A stretch of 64,000 bases of DNA from Thalassobius sp034670005 (GCF_034670005.1 NZ_JAXMOH010000006.1:124001-188000), one strand, 5' to 3'. Positions 51,397 through 60,213 are shown, counted from the stretch's first letter. The notes: generated by a model from the letters alone, not told the origin. Made by a program: numbers and translations.

Positions 51397-52344
51397 ATGA
51401 CCAATACTATGCAGAATCCGTCAAATCAAGATATGAGCGTCGCGCTGGTGGACTATCCCGGTGCGCAGGCCGCCGCGCTGTATGGGTTGGGTGATCTGTT
51501 CAAGGTCGCCAACCACTATGCCACGGGGCAGGGGCGGGTCGATGCTGTCCCGCTCAGGTCCCCGGGGACACAACTGTTCGACGTGGTGATCTTTCCGCCC
51601 AGCATGGACGGTGCCCGAGGAGAGGCCGACCATCCGCTGACGCAATGGGTGGCCGATCAGCACCAACGCGGCGCGCGGGTCTGTTCGGTTTGTGCCGGTG
51701 CGTTTTGGCTGGGCCATGCCGGGTTGTTGACTGGCCGACCCGCCACCACGCACTGGGCGCTTGAAGAAGAGTTTCGTACGGCTTTCCCGCAGGTGCGGCT
51801 GATTCCCGAACTGATTCTTGTCGATGACCACGATGTCGTGACGGCGGGCGGGCTGATGGCGTGGCTCGACCTGGGGCTGTTCCTGGTCGGGCTTTGGGGC
51901 GGACCACATCTGGTGTCACAGGTGGCGCGGCATCTGCTGGTCGATCCGTCGGGCCGCGAACAGCGAAATTATCGCAGCTTCCGGCCCCGGCGACAGCATG
52001 GCGATGCCGCGATCCTGCAGGTGCAGACCTGGCTTGAAGCGCAGTCGGGCGAGACCGTGACGGTCGAAGACATGGCCGCCCGCGCACAACTGAGCGACCG
52101 GACCTTTCTGCGCCGCTTCCAGACCGCGACCGGATTGTCGCCATCGGTTTATCTTCAACAGGTTCGGGTGGAAAAGGCACGTGGTTTGCTTGAACGCAGC
52201 CGCCTGCCGGTATCGCAGATCGGGTGGCAGGTGGGGTATGGCGACCCATCGGCCTTTGCCCGCGTTTTCAAGGCGATTACAGGGTTGTCCGCCGGCGAAT
52301 ACCGCCGCCGTTTCGGGACTCAGGCGATGCCCCGGGACGATTGA
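51397..52344 (+). CDS. GlxA-type transcriptional regulator (DJ-1/PfpI domain plus AraC HTH)
   Basis: The protein of about 315 aa has an N-terminal DJ-1/PfpI-like domain (RGARVCSVCAGAFWLGHAGLL, RPATTHWALEEEF, DVVTAGGLMAWLDLGL) and a C-terminal AraC-family double helix-turn-helix (VEDMAARAQLSDRTFLRRFQ, IGWQVGYGDPSAFARVFKAI). GlxA-type proteins sense small nitrogenous metabolites. Starts at 51397, 51409 and 51433 are possible, none with a strong ribosome binding site. Divergence from the isochorismatase-like gene suggests that gene is a target. Confidence 0.88.
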   Translation: MTNTMQNPSNQDMSVALVDYPGAQAAALYGLGDLFKVANHYATGQGRVDAVPLRSPGTQLFDVVIFPPSMDGARGEADHPLTQWVADQHQRGARVCSVCAGAFWLGHAGLLTGRPATTHWALEEEFRTAFPQVRLIPELILVDDHDVVTAGGLMAWLDLGLFLVGLWGGPHLVSQVARHLLVDPSGREQRNYRSFRPRRQHGDAAILQVQTWLEAQSGETVTVEDMAARAQLSDRTFLRRFQTATGLSPSVYLQQVRVEKARGLLERSRLPVSQIGWQVGYGDPSAFARVFKAITGLSAGEYRRRFGTQAMPRDD

Positions 52345-52388
52345 GCGGAACAGCCATCGCTACGGTCGCGGTTCACCGATGCGGACGG

Positions 52389-52500
52389 AAAAAGACCGCG
52401 CGATTGCTCGCGCGGCCAGTCGGGTACGGGGAGAATTTGATCCAGCGCGGCCAGGGAGGAGGTAAAACCGCGGTAAGCGTGGGCTTGGTGGATCATCCGT
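52389..52500 (-). ncRNA. Candidate small RNA with a CCUCCUCCC loop and intrinsic terminator
   Basis: On the minus strand, a hairpin with stem CGCGG (52468-52472) / CCGCG (52446-52450) displays CCTCCTCCC (52454-52462) in a 17-nt loop, an anti-Shine-Dalgarno sequence. It is followed by a strong hairpin (CCGCGCGA / TCGCGCGG, 52396-52415) and TTTTT (52389-52393). This is the build of the Rhodobacter 'cuckoo' RNAs such as the CcsR family, which carry CCUCCUCCC in loops. The 5' end is not defined; no DUF1127 gene, the usual upstream partner, is visible. The 345-bp gap 52345-52689 has no other gene. Confidence 0.5.
52396..52415 (-). terminator. Minus-strand intrinsic terminator without a protein gene upstream of it
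   Basis: An 8-bp perfect GC-rich stem with a 4-nt loop is followed on the minus strand by TCTTTTTCC. It lies just past the 3' end of the plus-strand glxA-type gene but points the other way, so it should serve a minus-strand transcript starting to its right. Confidence 0.65.
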
Positions 52501-52689
52501 CTGTATTCTAGAAAACGGATGGAATCTGAATATGTTTAGCGATGCCGCCCGCGTCGGCAGACCGGTCGCGCCAGATGTGCGTAACGGCGGACCTTGGCCT
52601 GCACTCCCCTGTCAGCCAAACAGAGCAGAAACTGTCTGCGAGTGGCCTTGACGTTAAAATTTCGATGAAATAGGTAGTGGTCCTGTTGA

Positions 52690-52763
52690 GCGGGCGTTGT
52701 GTAGTGGTAAGACCTTAGCCTTCCAAGCTAATGACGCGGGTTCGATTCCCGCCGCCCGCTCCA
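52690..52763 (+). tRNA. tRNA-Gly (anticodon TCC)
   Basis: A full cloverleaf is visible: 7-bp acceptor GCGGGCG / CGCCCGC, anticodon stem TTAGC / GCTAA around CTTCCAA (anticodon TCC, reading GGA/GGG), T loop GGTTCGATTCC, discriminator T and an encoded CCA at 52761-52763. It reads codons for glycine. A terminator follows directly. Confidence 0.97.
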
Positions 52764-52790
52764 AGTCATCACAAAATGACTTTGTTTTTT
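52763..52790 (+). terminator. Intrinsic terminator after tRNA-Gly
   Basis: AAGTCAT at 52763-52769 pairs with ATGACTT at 52776-52782, followed by TGTTTTTT. Confidence 0.8.
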
Positions 52791-52852
52791 CAAAACAAAT
52801 AGAGATCTGGCCCCGACCCATCCCCGATTTTAGTTCGCTGGGCTGATCGGGA

Positions 52853-53371
52853 TCACAACGACGCCGCAGCCCGGCTGGCCTGATCATACTGGCCGGATAA
52901 TGTTCTCAGGTTGCGGGCAACCTCGCGCAGCTCGGAGCCGTTGAAATCGGTAGGGCCGACCGCTTCAAGAAGGCATTGGCGGCGAATGTCGCGATAGGCA
53001 CGGCACAGGTCGGCACCGGTGGGGGAGGTCGAATAGAAGACTTCCTTGCCGCGCTTTTCCGATGTCACCAGCCCCGCCTTGAGCAGTTTGCGCAGCGCAT
53101 AGTTGACCGTGTGCGTGTCTTCGATGTTGAGCAGGAAACAGATGTCCGTGAGCCGCTTTTCGCGGTCGCGATGGTTCACGTTGTGCAGGATCAGGATGTC
53201 GAGAGGATTAAGGTCTGGCTGCCCCGCAGCCGTCATGCAACGGGTCATCCAGCGGCTGAAGGCGTTATAGGCGATGATCAGGCCGAATTCGTATTCCGAT
53301 ACTTCCCAGCCTTCGCCTTCGGCTAAGTGGCGCGAAGAAACGATTCTGCGGTTGTCCTGCGATCCGGTCAT
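52853..53371 (-). CDS. Winged-helix (MarR-like) regulator divergent from the TRAP/5-oxoprolinase operon
   Basis: The 172-aa protein has a helical N terminus and a winged-helix core (LNPLDILILHNVNHRDREKR, DICFLLNIEDTHTVNYALRKLLKAGLVTSEKRGKEVFYSTSP) of MarR type. AGGA seven bases before 53371 favours that start over an ATG at 53386. It is divergent from dctP with a 267-bp AT-rich space, the usual place for a local repressor or activator of the transport operon. The inducing ligand is probably the transported substrate or a product. Confidence 0.85.
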   Translation of the reverse strand: MTGSQDNRRIVSSRHLAEGEGWEVSEYEFGLIIAYNAFSRWMTRCMTAAGQPDLNPLDILILHNVNHRDREKRLTDICFLLNIEDTHTVNYALRKLLKAGLVTSEKRGKEVFYSTSPTGADLCRAYRDIRRQCLLEAVGPTDFNGSELREVARNLRTLSGQYDQASRAAASL

Positions 53372-53638
53372 CTTCAAGTCCTGCATTAAGTTTACATTTT
53401 GTATATAAATTACGCAGGAAATTGGTTTCAAACAAGGGAATGTTTGACCTCTTGGACTGGGAAGATTTCGCGCAATTTTTGTGTAACTAGCAGAATATCA
53501 AAGATTTAATTTTGACTTGGCGTGTGTTGTCTGCCGAGGCGTGGTCAGAGACATTGTGATAAAACGTTGACAAATCGTCATCGTTTGCCCGACCATGACA
53601 TCACCAAACGGTATTTCAAGTCCAACGGAGCAAGAAAA

Positions 53639-54610
53639 ATGACATTGATGAAAAAGATTGGCGGCGCCGTATTTGCCGTCGCCTGTGCCACGTTACCGGT
53701 TCATGCTGAATCCTGGGATATGCCGACGCCCTATCCCGACGCGACCTTCCACACCGCGAACATCCATGAATTCGCCAAGGACGTCGCCGACAAGACCGGA
53801 GGCGCGCTTGAAATCAAGGTGCATTCGGCGGGATCGCTGTTCAAGCATCCAGAAATCAGCAAGGCTGTTCGCAGCGGTCAGGTTCCGATCGGTGAATTCT
53901 TCCTGTCGCTGCTGAACAACGACAATCCCGCATTCGGCGCGGATTCACTACCATTCCTCGCGACCAGCTATGGCGACGCGGAAAAGCTTTGGACGGCCCA
54001 GAAAGACACCATCGACGCACTTCTCGACAAGCAGGGCCTGATGGCGCTTTATGCCGTGCCATGGCCGCCGCAAGGCCTGTACACGACCAAGGAAATCAAG
54101 ACCGTCGATGATCTGAAGGGGATGAAGTTCCGCACCTACAACGCGACGCTTGAACAGTTCGCGACGCTTGCGGGTGCCGCTCCGACGCAGGTCGAAGTAC
54201 CGGATATTCCGCAAGCCTTTACCACCGGCCGGGTAGAAGCCATGATCACCTCGCCGTCGACCGGTGCAAACTCGAAAGCGTGGGATTTCCTGTCGCACTA
54301 CACCGATATTCAGGCGTGGCTCCCGAAAAACATCGTCGTGGTGAACAAACGTTCGTTCCGCCGCCTGGATGATGCCACCCAGAAAGCCGTACTCGAAGCG
54401 GCAGCCGCCGCAGAAGCGCGCGGCTGGGAAATGAGCAAGGCGGAGACCGCCGCGAAGGTTGCCATTCTGAAAGAAAACGGCATCACCGTCGTCGAACCTT
54501 CCGCCGAACTTATGGCCGGCCTGAAGGCGATTGGGGCGCAGATGCTCGACGATTGGAAAGTCTCGGCCGGTGCAGAAGGCGAAACCCTTCTCAACGCGTA
54601 CCAGAACTGA
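53639..54610 (+). CDS. dctP: TRAP transporter substrate-binding protein, DctP family
   Basis: The 323-aa periplasmic protein has a signal peptide ending in PVHA, and the DctP fold motifs FAKDVADKTGGALEIKVHSAG, GMKFRTYNATLEQFATLAGAAPTQVEVPDIPQAFTTGRVEAMITSP (with the conserved Arg that binds a carboxylate) and KNIVVVNKRSFRRL. It captures an organic acid and hands it to the DctQM membrane proteins that follow. Context with pxpBCA points to 5-oxoproline as substrate; Bordetella DctP6 and DctP7 are known to bind pyroglutamate. Confidence 0.94.
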   Translation: MTLMKKIGGAVFAVACATLPVHAESWDMPTPYPDATFHTANIHEFAKDVADKTGGALEIKVHSAGSLFKHPEISKAVRSGQVPIGEFFLSLLNNDNPAFGADSLPFLATSYGDAEKLWTAQKDTIDALLDKQGLMALYAVPWPPQGLYTTKEIKTVDDLKGMKFRTYNATLEQFATLAGAAPTQVEVPDIPQAFTTGRVEAMITSPSTGANSKAWDFLSHYTDIQAWLPKNIVVVNKRSFRRLDDATQKAVLEAAAAAEARGWEMSKAETAAKVAILKENGITVVEPSAELMAGLKAIGAQMLDDWKVSAGAEGETLLNAYQN

Positions 54611-54661
54611 ACCTGAAAAGCGGGCGGCCTTGCCGCCCGCATCCTTGTGGAGGATGGGGTC

Positions 54662-55210
54662 ATGCGCCTGATTTTGACGGCACTCTATAAACTGAGCGGC
54701 ATCGTTGCAGCGCTTTGTATTCTTTCGATTACCGGCCTCGTTTTCGCGCAGGTCTGTCTCAATCTCGTGGACAAGATTGCGGCTGCGGTCACCGGGCAGG
54801 CGATCGGCCTGACCATTCCTTCCTATTCGGATTTCACCGGCTTTCTTCTGGCCGCATCCACCTTTCTCGGGTTGGCCTACACGCTTCGGGAAGGCGGGCA
54901 TATCCGTGTCACACTGGTCACCGGGTTGCTGCGCAACAAGACCCGGCACCGTATCGACGCCGTGGTCCTTGCCGTTGCGCTGGCTATGGTCGCTTACACA
55001 GCGGTCTATATGGGCCTGCTCGTCGCCGAGAGCCATACATACGGGGACAGGACCTCGGGTATGATTTCGTTGCCGCTTTGGGCAGTGCAGCTGCCGGTCG
55101 CCGTGGGGCTGGTCGTTCTGACCATCGCTCTGCTGGACGAATTGATCTGCAACCTGATGGGTTTGCCTGCCTCCTATGAAGGCAAAGGCGAAAACCTGCT
55201 GAACGAGTGA
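54662..55210 (+). CDS. dctQ: TRAP transporter small permease subunit
   Basis: The 182-aa protein has four membrane helices, the standard DctQ plan, with SDFTGFLLAASTFLGLAYTLREGGHIRVTLV matching the family's conserved loop and second helix. GGAGG before 54662 sets the start. It lies between dctP and dctM. Confidence 0.92.
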   Translation: MRLILTALYKLSGIVAALCILSITGLVFAQVCLNLVDKIAAAVTGQAIGLTIPSYSDFTGFLLAASTFLGLAYTLREGGHIRVTLVTGLLRNKTRHRIDAVVLAVALAMVAYTAVYMGLLVAESHTYGDRTSGMISLPLWAVQLPVAVGLVVLTIALLDELICNLMGLPASYEGKGENLLNE

Positions 55211-55217
55211 GCCAGCC

Positions 55218-56513
55218 ATGAGCGTTCTGACACTTTCCATCATTCTTTTCGTCCTGCTCTTTATCTTGCTTGGATCAGGGCTTTGGGTGGCGCTGTCGCT
55301 GCTGGCCGTGGGCATGTCGGCGATGATGCTGTTTTCCGACGCGCCGCTGGGGCTTGTCATGGCCACGACGATCTGGGGGCACGGCAATTCCTGGGCGCTG
55401 GCCGCGTTGCCGCTGTTCATCTGGATGGGCGAAATCCTGTTCCGGTCGCGCCTGAGCGAAGACATGTTCACCGGATTGGCACCGTGGATGAGCCGGCTGC
55501 CGGGGCAGCTTTTGCATGTGAATATCTTCGGTTGCGGCATCTTCGCGGCGGTGTCGGGATCGTCCGCGGCAACGGCGGCGACGATCGGAAAACTGTCGAT
55601 CCCCGAGCTGTCAAAGCGGGGCTACCCCGAAAAGATGGTGATCGGCACGCTGGCAGGGTCGGCGACGCTGGGCCTGTTGATCCCGCCGTCGATCATCCTC
55701 ATCGTCTACGGCGTGGCGACCGAACAATCCATCGCGCGCCTGTTCGTGGCGGGCATCTTGCCGGGGCTTCTGCTGGTGTCGTTGTTCGTCGGATATGTCA
55801 TCATCTGGGGCGTGATGAACCGCGACAGCCTGCCGGTCGAAGGCGCGCGCTACAGCTTGCGCGAAAAGCTCTACCATTCCCGCCGCTTACTGCCGGTGAT
55901 CGGGCTGATCGCGGGGGTAATCGGGTCGATCTACGCAGGTATCGCATCGCCGACGGATGCGGCCGCCGTGGGGGTGGTGCTTGCGCTGGTCATGTCGTGG
56001 TCATCCGGATCGCTGACCCGTCAGAGCTTTGTCGAAGGCCTGATGGGGGCAATGGTCACGTCCTGCATGATCGCCTTCATCCTTGCCGGGGCGTCCTTCC
56101 TGACCGTCGCAATGGGCTTTACCGGCATTCCCCGGCTTCTTGCCGAATGGATTGGTTCGATGGGGCTGTCGACCTATACGCTCTTGGCGGCGCTCACGGT
56201 GTTCTTCGTGATCATGGGTTGTTTCCTTGACGGGATTTCGGTCGTGGTTCTGACCACATCGGTCATCATGCCGATGGTGCTCAAGGTTGGGATTGATCCG
56301 CTTTGGTTCGGGATCTTCGTGGTGATCGTGGTGGAGATGTCGCAGATCACGCCGCCGGTCGGTTTCAACCTTTTCGTGCTGCAGTCGCTGACCGGCCGCA
56401 ATATCCTGACGGTGGCGCGGGCGGCATTGCCCTTCTTCCTTCTCATGCTTGTGGCACTGGCGATCATCGTTGCCGTGCCCGAGATCGTGACCTTTTTGCC
56501 GGATAACATGTAA
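55218..56513 (+). CDS. dctM: TRAP transporter large permease subunit
   Basis: The 431-aa protein has twelve or so hydrophobic segments and the DctM landmarks GCGIFAAVSGSSAATAATIGKLSIPEL and LIPPSIILIVYGVATEQSIARLF, plus QITPPVGFNLFVLQSLTG near the C terminus. It is the Na+-coupled transport channel of the TRAP system. It follows dctQ by 7 bp, and its TAA overlaps the pxpB ATG (TAATG). Confidence 0.95.
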   Translation: MSVLTLSIILFVLLFILLGSGLWVALSLLAVGMSAMMLFSDAPLGLVMATTIWGHGNSWALAALPLFIWMGEILFRSRLSEDMFTGLAPWMSRLPGQLLHVNIFGCGIFAAVSGSSAATAATIGKLSIPELSKRGYPEKMVIGTLAGSATLGLLIPPSIILIVYGVATEQSIARLFVAGILPGLLLVSLFVGYVIIWGVMNRDSLPVEGARYSLREKLYHSRRLLPVIGLIAGVIGSIYAGIASPTDAAAVGVVLALVMSWSSGSLTRQSFVEGLMGAMVTSCMIAFILAGASFLTVAMGFTGIPRLLAEWIGSMGLSTYTLLAALTVFFVIMGCFLDGISVVVLTTSVIMPMVLKVGIDPLWFGIFVVIVVEMSQITPPVGFNLFVLQSLTGRNILTVARAALPFFLLMLVALAIIVAVPEIVTFLPDNM

Positions 56514-57277
56514 TGGCTGAGGGGGGGATGAAACAGGCCGCAGGGCAGGACCGTTGGCCCTGCATCCGGACCGTCGGATTCGACGGAATGCTGGTCAGCT
56601 TCGGTGACCGGCTCAACGAACCGGCGAACCGCGCGGCGCTGGCGTTCCGTGCTGCGGTGGAAAAGGAAAACTGGGACGGCGTTGAAGAGAGCTCGACCTC
56701 TCTCCTGTCCTGTTTTCTACGCTTCGATCCGCTGGCGCGCAGCCATGCCGACATCGAAGCGCGGTTGCAGCAGCTTCTGGGCCGGACGGATTGGTACGCC
56801 GAACCGCTGCCCCAAGGGCGCCGTTTGTGGCGGATACCGACCGTCTACGGCGGCGATCTGGCGCCGCAGCTTGACGAGGCCGCCAAGGTGGCGGGGATGA
56901 CGCCGGATGAAGCGATCCGTTCGCTGTCTCAGGCGCGGGTGCGGGTGCAGACAATCGGGTTTGCGGCAGGGCAGCCCTATCTCGGGGAATTGCCGGAACG
57001 CTGGGACATTCCCCGGCAACAGGCGCTGACCCCGCAGGTGCCCGAGGGCGCGCTGGCGGTGGCGATCAGGCAGCTTGTCCTGTTTTCTGTCTCTACTCCG
57101 ACCGGATGGCGGCATGTCGGTCAAACCGCGATCCGCCTGTTCCGCCCCGAAAGCGAAACGCCCTTTGTCCTGCGCCCGGGGGACGAGGTGTTGTTCCCGC
57201 CGGTATCGCGCGAGGTCTACGAGAACATGCGCGCCTCGGGACCAGATGGCGGCGCGGAATTCGAGACGCTGACATGA
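56513..57277 (+). CDS. pxpB: 5-oxoprolinase subunit B (PxpB/KipI family)
   Basis: The protein of about 250 aa begins with IRTVGFDGMLVSFGDRLNEPANRAALAFR and has the allophanate-hydrolase subunit 1-like C-terminal segment ARVRVQTIGFAAGQPYLGELP and VSTPTGWRHVGQTAIRLF. With PxpC and PxpA it forms the prokaryotic ATP-dependent 5-oxoprolinase that opens 5-oxoproline to glutamate. An alternative ATG at 56528 has a better ribosome binding site (GAGGGGGGG). Its end overlaps pxpC by ATGA. Confidence 0.88.
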   Translation: MAEGGMKQAAGQDRWPCIRTVGFDGMLVSFGDRLNEPANRAALAFRAAVEKENWDGVEESSTSLLSCFLRFDPLARSHADIEARLQQLLGRTDWYAEPLPQGRRLWRIPTVYGGDLAPQLDEAAKVAGMTPDEAIRSLSQARVRVQTIGFAAGQPYLGELPERWDIPRQQALTPQVPEGALAVAIRQLVLFSVSTPTGWRHVGQTAIRLFRPESETPFVLRPGDEVLFPPVSREVYENMRASGPDGGAEFETLT

Positions 57278-58287
57278 CCGGGACACTGAGTATTCGCAGG
57301 GCAGGGCCGGTGATGACCCTGCAGGATCGCGGGCGGGACGGCTATCTGGCTTACGGGCTGTCGCGTGGTGGCGCGGCGGACATGACCGCGCTCGCCGAAG
57401 GGGCGGCCTTGCTGGGGCAGCCGGTTGATTTGGCGGCGCTGGAAATGGCCGGGGTCGGGGGCGAATTCGTCTCTGACGTGGATATGCGCATCGCGCTGAC
57501 CGGTGCCGAGATGGGCGCGGCAATCGACGGCACGCCGGTGCGCTGGAATGTCAGCCACACCTTGCCAGCAGGGGCAGTGCTGTCGATCGGGGCCGCCAAA
57601 ACCGGCATCTACGGATACCTCCATGTCGGAGGCGGCTTTGATTGTGACCCAAGCTTGGGGTCCTGTGCTGCGCATCTCTCGGCGGGGATCGGTGCGGTTT
57701 TGCGGTCGGGCGACAGGCTGCGGATCGGGACTGACAAATCCGACGAGGTTGGCCGGTTGCTCAAGCCGGAGGATCGGTTCGGCGGTGGCGAGTTGCGGGT
57801 GCTGCCCAGCCTGCAAACCGACCTGTTCCCGCAAGACATCCGCGCCGCCTTTGAGGCCACCGCTTTCCATCGGGATATGCGTGGCAATCGCATGGGCGTT
57901 AAGATGAATTTCGACGGCCCCGGGTTCCTTGTCGAAGGCGGGTTGAGCGTGTTGTCAGAGGTGATCGTGCCCGGCGATATCCAGATCACCGGCGATGGCG
58001 CGCCGTTCGTCCTGATGGCGGAATGCCAGACCATCGGCGGATATCCGAGGATCGGTACCGTTTTGCCCTGCGATCTGGCCCGGGTGGCGCAGGCCCAACC
58101 GCAAGCGACCCTTCGGTTCCGTTTCGTGACGATGGAGGAAGCGGTCGAAGCCGAACGCCGTCACGATGCCAGTCTCCGCGCGCTCAGGGGCAGGTTGACG
58201 CCATTGGTGCGCGATCCATACGACATGCATGATTTGCTGTCTTATCAACTGATCAGCGGCGCTATCGCCGGAAACGAAGAGGATTGA
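57274..58287 (+). CDS. pxpC: 5-oxoprolinase subunit C (PxpC/KipA family)
   Basis: The 337-aa protein has the biotin-dependent carboxyltransferase-like fold of the KipA group: IRRAGPVMTLQDRGRDGYLAYGLSRGGAADM at the start, GIYGYLHVGGGFD in the middle and QTIGGYPRIGTVLPCDLARVAQ near the end. It pairs with PxpB, overlapping it by 4 bp. It is likely cytosolic. Confidence 0.92.
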   Translation: MTGTLSIRRAGPVMTLQDRGRDGYLAYGLSRGGAADMTALAEGAALLGQPVDLAALEMAGVGGEFVSDVDMRIALTGAEMGAAIDGTPVRWNVSHTLPAGAVLSIGAAKTGIYGYLHVGGGFDCDPSLGSCAAHLSAGIGAVLRSGDRLRIGTDKSDEVGRLLKPEDRFGGGELRVLPSLQTDLFPQDIRAAFEATAFHRDMRGNRMGVKMNFDGPGFLVEGGLSVLSEVIVPGDIQITGDGAPFVLMAECQTIGGYPRIGTVLPCDLARVAQAQPQATLRFRFVTMEEAVEAERRHDASLRALRGRLTPLVRDPYDMHDLLSYQLISGAIAGNEED

Positions 58288-58290
58288 GCC

Positions 58291-59073
58291 ATGGTGCTTG
58301 CTGTCGATCTGAATGCCGATATGGGGGAAAGCTTCGGACCTTGGGTCATGGGCAACGACGCAGCGCTTCTCGAAGTGGTCAGTTCGGCCAATGTTGCCTG
58401 CGGCATGCATGCGGGCGATTGGGACACGATGGGCCTGACCATGTCGATGGCGGCGAAAAACAATGTCGGGATCGGTGCGCATCCGGGGTTTGCCGATCTT
58501 CAGGGCTTCGGCCGCAACCGGATGACCCTGCCGCTGAACAGCCTTGCCAACCTCGTACGCTATCAACTGGGCGCGGCGCAGGCGATCGCGCGATCGGTCG
58601 GAGCGAAGGTGCGTCATCTCAAGCTGCATGGTGCGCTGGCCAATATGGCATCCGAGGACAAACAGATGGCACTGGCCTGTTACCGGGCGGCACTGGATGT
58701 CGACCCCGACCTCATCATCATGGTGCTGGCCGGAACGCAGCAGAATGCGGCGGTCAAGGATTTGCAATGCCGTACCGCTTGCGAAATCTTCGCTGACCGG
58801 GCCTATAACGATGATGCGACGCTGGTGGATCGCAGCCTGCCCGGCGCCGTCATTCACGATCCCGACCGCGCTGGGCAACGAATGCTGGAAATGGTCAAGG
58901 CCGGCGCGATCATCACCGAAAGCGGCACGCATATTCCCACCCGGATCGATACGATCTGCCTGCACGGGGACACGCCGACGGCAGTCAATATCGCGCAAAG
59001 CGTTCGCGGCAGGCTCGAAGCCAGCGGCGTTGTGATCGGGCAATTCGCAGGTCAGCCTTTCGTCGCGGACTAG
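58291..59073 (+). CDS. pxpA: 5-oxoprolinase subunit A (PxpA, LamB/YcsF family)
   Basis: The 260-aa protein starts with VDLNADMGESFGPWVMGND and has the family motifs SSANVACGMHAGDWDTM, GAHPGFADLQGFGRNRM and RHLKLHGALANMA, the metal- and substrate-binding sites of the YcsF/LamB fold. It completes the three-subunit 5-oxoprolinase. It is the last gene of the dctPQM-pxpBCA operon. Confidence 0.95.
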   Translation: MVLAVDLNADMGESFGPWVMGNDAALLEVVSSANVACGMHAGDWDTMGLTMSMAAKNNVGIGAHPGFADLQGFGRNRMTLPLNSLANLVRYQLGAAQAIARSVGAKVRHLKLHGALANMASEDKQMALACYRAALDVDPDLIIMVLAGTQQNAAVKDLQCRTACEIFADRAYNDDATLVDRSLPGAVIHDPDRAGQRMLEMVKAGAIITESGTHIPTRIDTICLHGDTPTAVNIAQSVRGRLEASGVVIGQFAGQPFVAD

Positions 59074-59135
59074 CGATCAGATGGCGGGGCCAAGGCGATT
59101 GAGGCGGCGGCCAAACCGCCGCCCGCTTCGGGTTG

Positions 59136-59756
59136 TCATCCCCAGATCGCGCCAAATGTCAGGCTGATCCCCCAAACGAACAGAATCGTCCCCGCGATCA
59201 GGTCAAGCCAGCGCAACGTGTCCTGCGCGATCCGCGCCCGGGCCCAAAGCGCGGCATGAACAAGGATCAGCCACCACAGGGCCGATCCCAGAAACACCCC
59301 GGCCACCAACCAGTAAGCCGCGTTCGCCGCGCCGGATGCCGCCGCGCCAAGCCCGGCAACCATCCCGGCAAAGGCCAGAACCGTTGTCGGATTCGACAAT
59401 GTCAGCAGGTAGGTGGTTGCAAAGGCGCTGAACACTGATTTGGTCGGCGGCGCGGCGATTTCCTTGGGCCGGGCAGCGAAGAAACCGCGCAGCGTCATCA
59501 GGCCCAACCAGGCGATAAGCAATCCGCCGAACAACTGCATCGGCGTCGCATAGCGGGTCAGCACCCCGGTGGCTGACACCCCGACGGCAACCAATAGCCC
59601 ATAGGTGCCATCCGCCGCCGCTGCGCCGAACCCCGTGGCCAATCCGGCGCCGCGCCCATCGGCAACGCTGCGGCGGATACACAGCAATCCGATCGGGCCG
59701 ACCGGGGCGGCGATTGCCAGCCCAACACCCAGACCTTTGACAAAAATTTCAACCAT
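59136..59756 (-). CDS. LysE/RhtB-family amino acid exporter
   Basis: The 206-aa membrane protein has six helices and the LysE signature near its N terminus (GVGLAIAAPVGPIGLLCIRRSVADGRGAGLATGFGAAAAD), then LLTLSNPTTVLAFAGMVAGLG. GGAGG before 59756 sets the start. It overlaps the Lrp-type regulator gene by 8 bp, so export is probably induced by an amino acid through that regulator. Confidence 0.9.
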   Translation of the reverse strand: MVEIFVKGLGVGLAIAAPVGPIGLLCIRRSVADGRGAGLATGFGAAAADGTYGLLVAVGVSATGVLTRYATPMQLFGGLLIAWLGLMTLRGFFAARPKEIAAPPTKSVFSAFATTYLLTLSNPTTVLAFAGMVAGLGAAASGAANAAYWLVAGVFLGSALWWLILVHAALWARARIAQDTLRWLDLIAGTILFVWGISLTFGAIWG

Positions 59757-60213
59757 TTGCACCCTCCGGTATCGCTATTGCCGAGGTTTCCTTGGCGGTG
59801 TCGAGCGTGATGATGGTTTCGGTTCGCGACACAGCGGGCAGGGGTTTCACCACATTCCCGAGAAAATTCTGCAACGCCTTGGTGTCGGCCAGCCGCAGTT
59901 TCATCAGATAGGAATGCGGGCCGCTGATATGGTGCAGTTCCTGCACCTCATCGCGAAGCGACAGGGCCGCGACGGCGGTGTCTTCGCCGTCGAAATCCAT
60001 GTCGATCAGAACGAAAGCGCACAGGGCGGCATCGAATCGATCCGGCGCTAGCGCGGCGCGCCAACCGGTAATTGCCCCGGTCGCGGCCAGCCGCCGGATC
60101 CGTTCATTGGCCGCTGATACCGACAGTGACACTGCCTGGGCCACTTCGGTACTGGAGGCGCGGGCGTTGTTTTGAAGCAGGGCGCAGATTTTTCGGTCGG
60201 TTTGGTCAAGCAT
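59749..60213 (-). CDS. Lrp/AsnC-family transcriptional regulator
   Basis: The 154-aa protein has the Lrp helix-turn-helix (LDQTDRKICALLQNNARASSTEVAQAVSLSVSAANERIRRL) and the C-terminal RAM ligand-binding domain (AAL...ISGPHSYLMKLRLADTKALQNFL). It lies just upstream of, and overlaps, the LysE gene, matching the classic lysG-lysE-like regulator-exporter arrangement. Confidence 0.93.
   Translation of the reverse strand: MLDQTDRKICALLQNNARASSTEVAQAVSLSVSAANERIRRLAATGAITGWRAALAPDRFDAALCAFVLIDMDFDGEDTAVAALSLRDEVQELHHISGPHSYLMKLRLADTKALQNFLGNVVKPLPAVSRTETIITLDTAKETSAIAIPEGANG

Noticed and set aside
52320..52496. 58-codon minus-strand reading frame beginning MIHQAHAYRG over the candidate small RNA
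   Set aside because: It runs through the terminator hairpin and into the 3' end of the glxA-type gene; no ribosome binding site. The RNA structure explains the region better.
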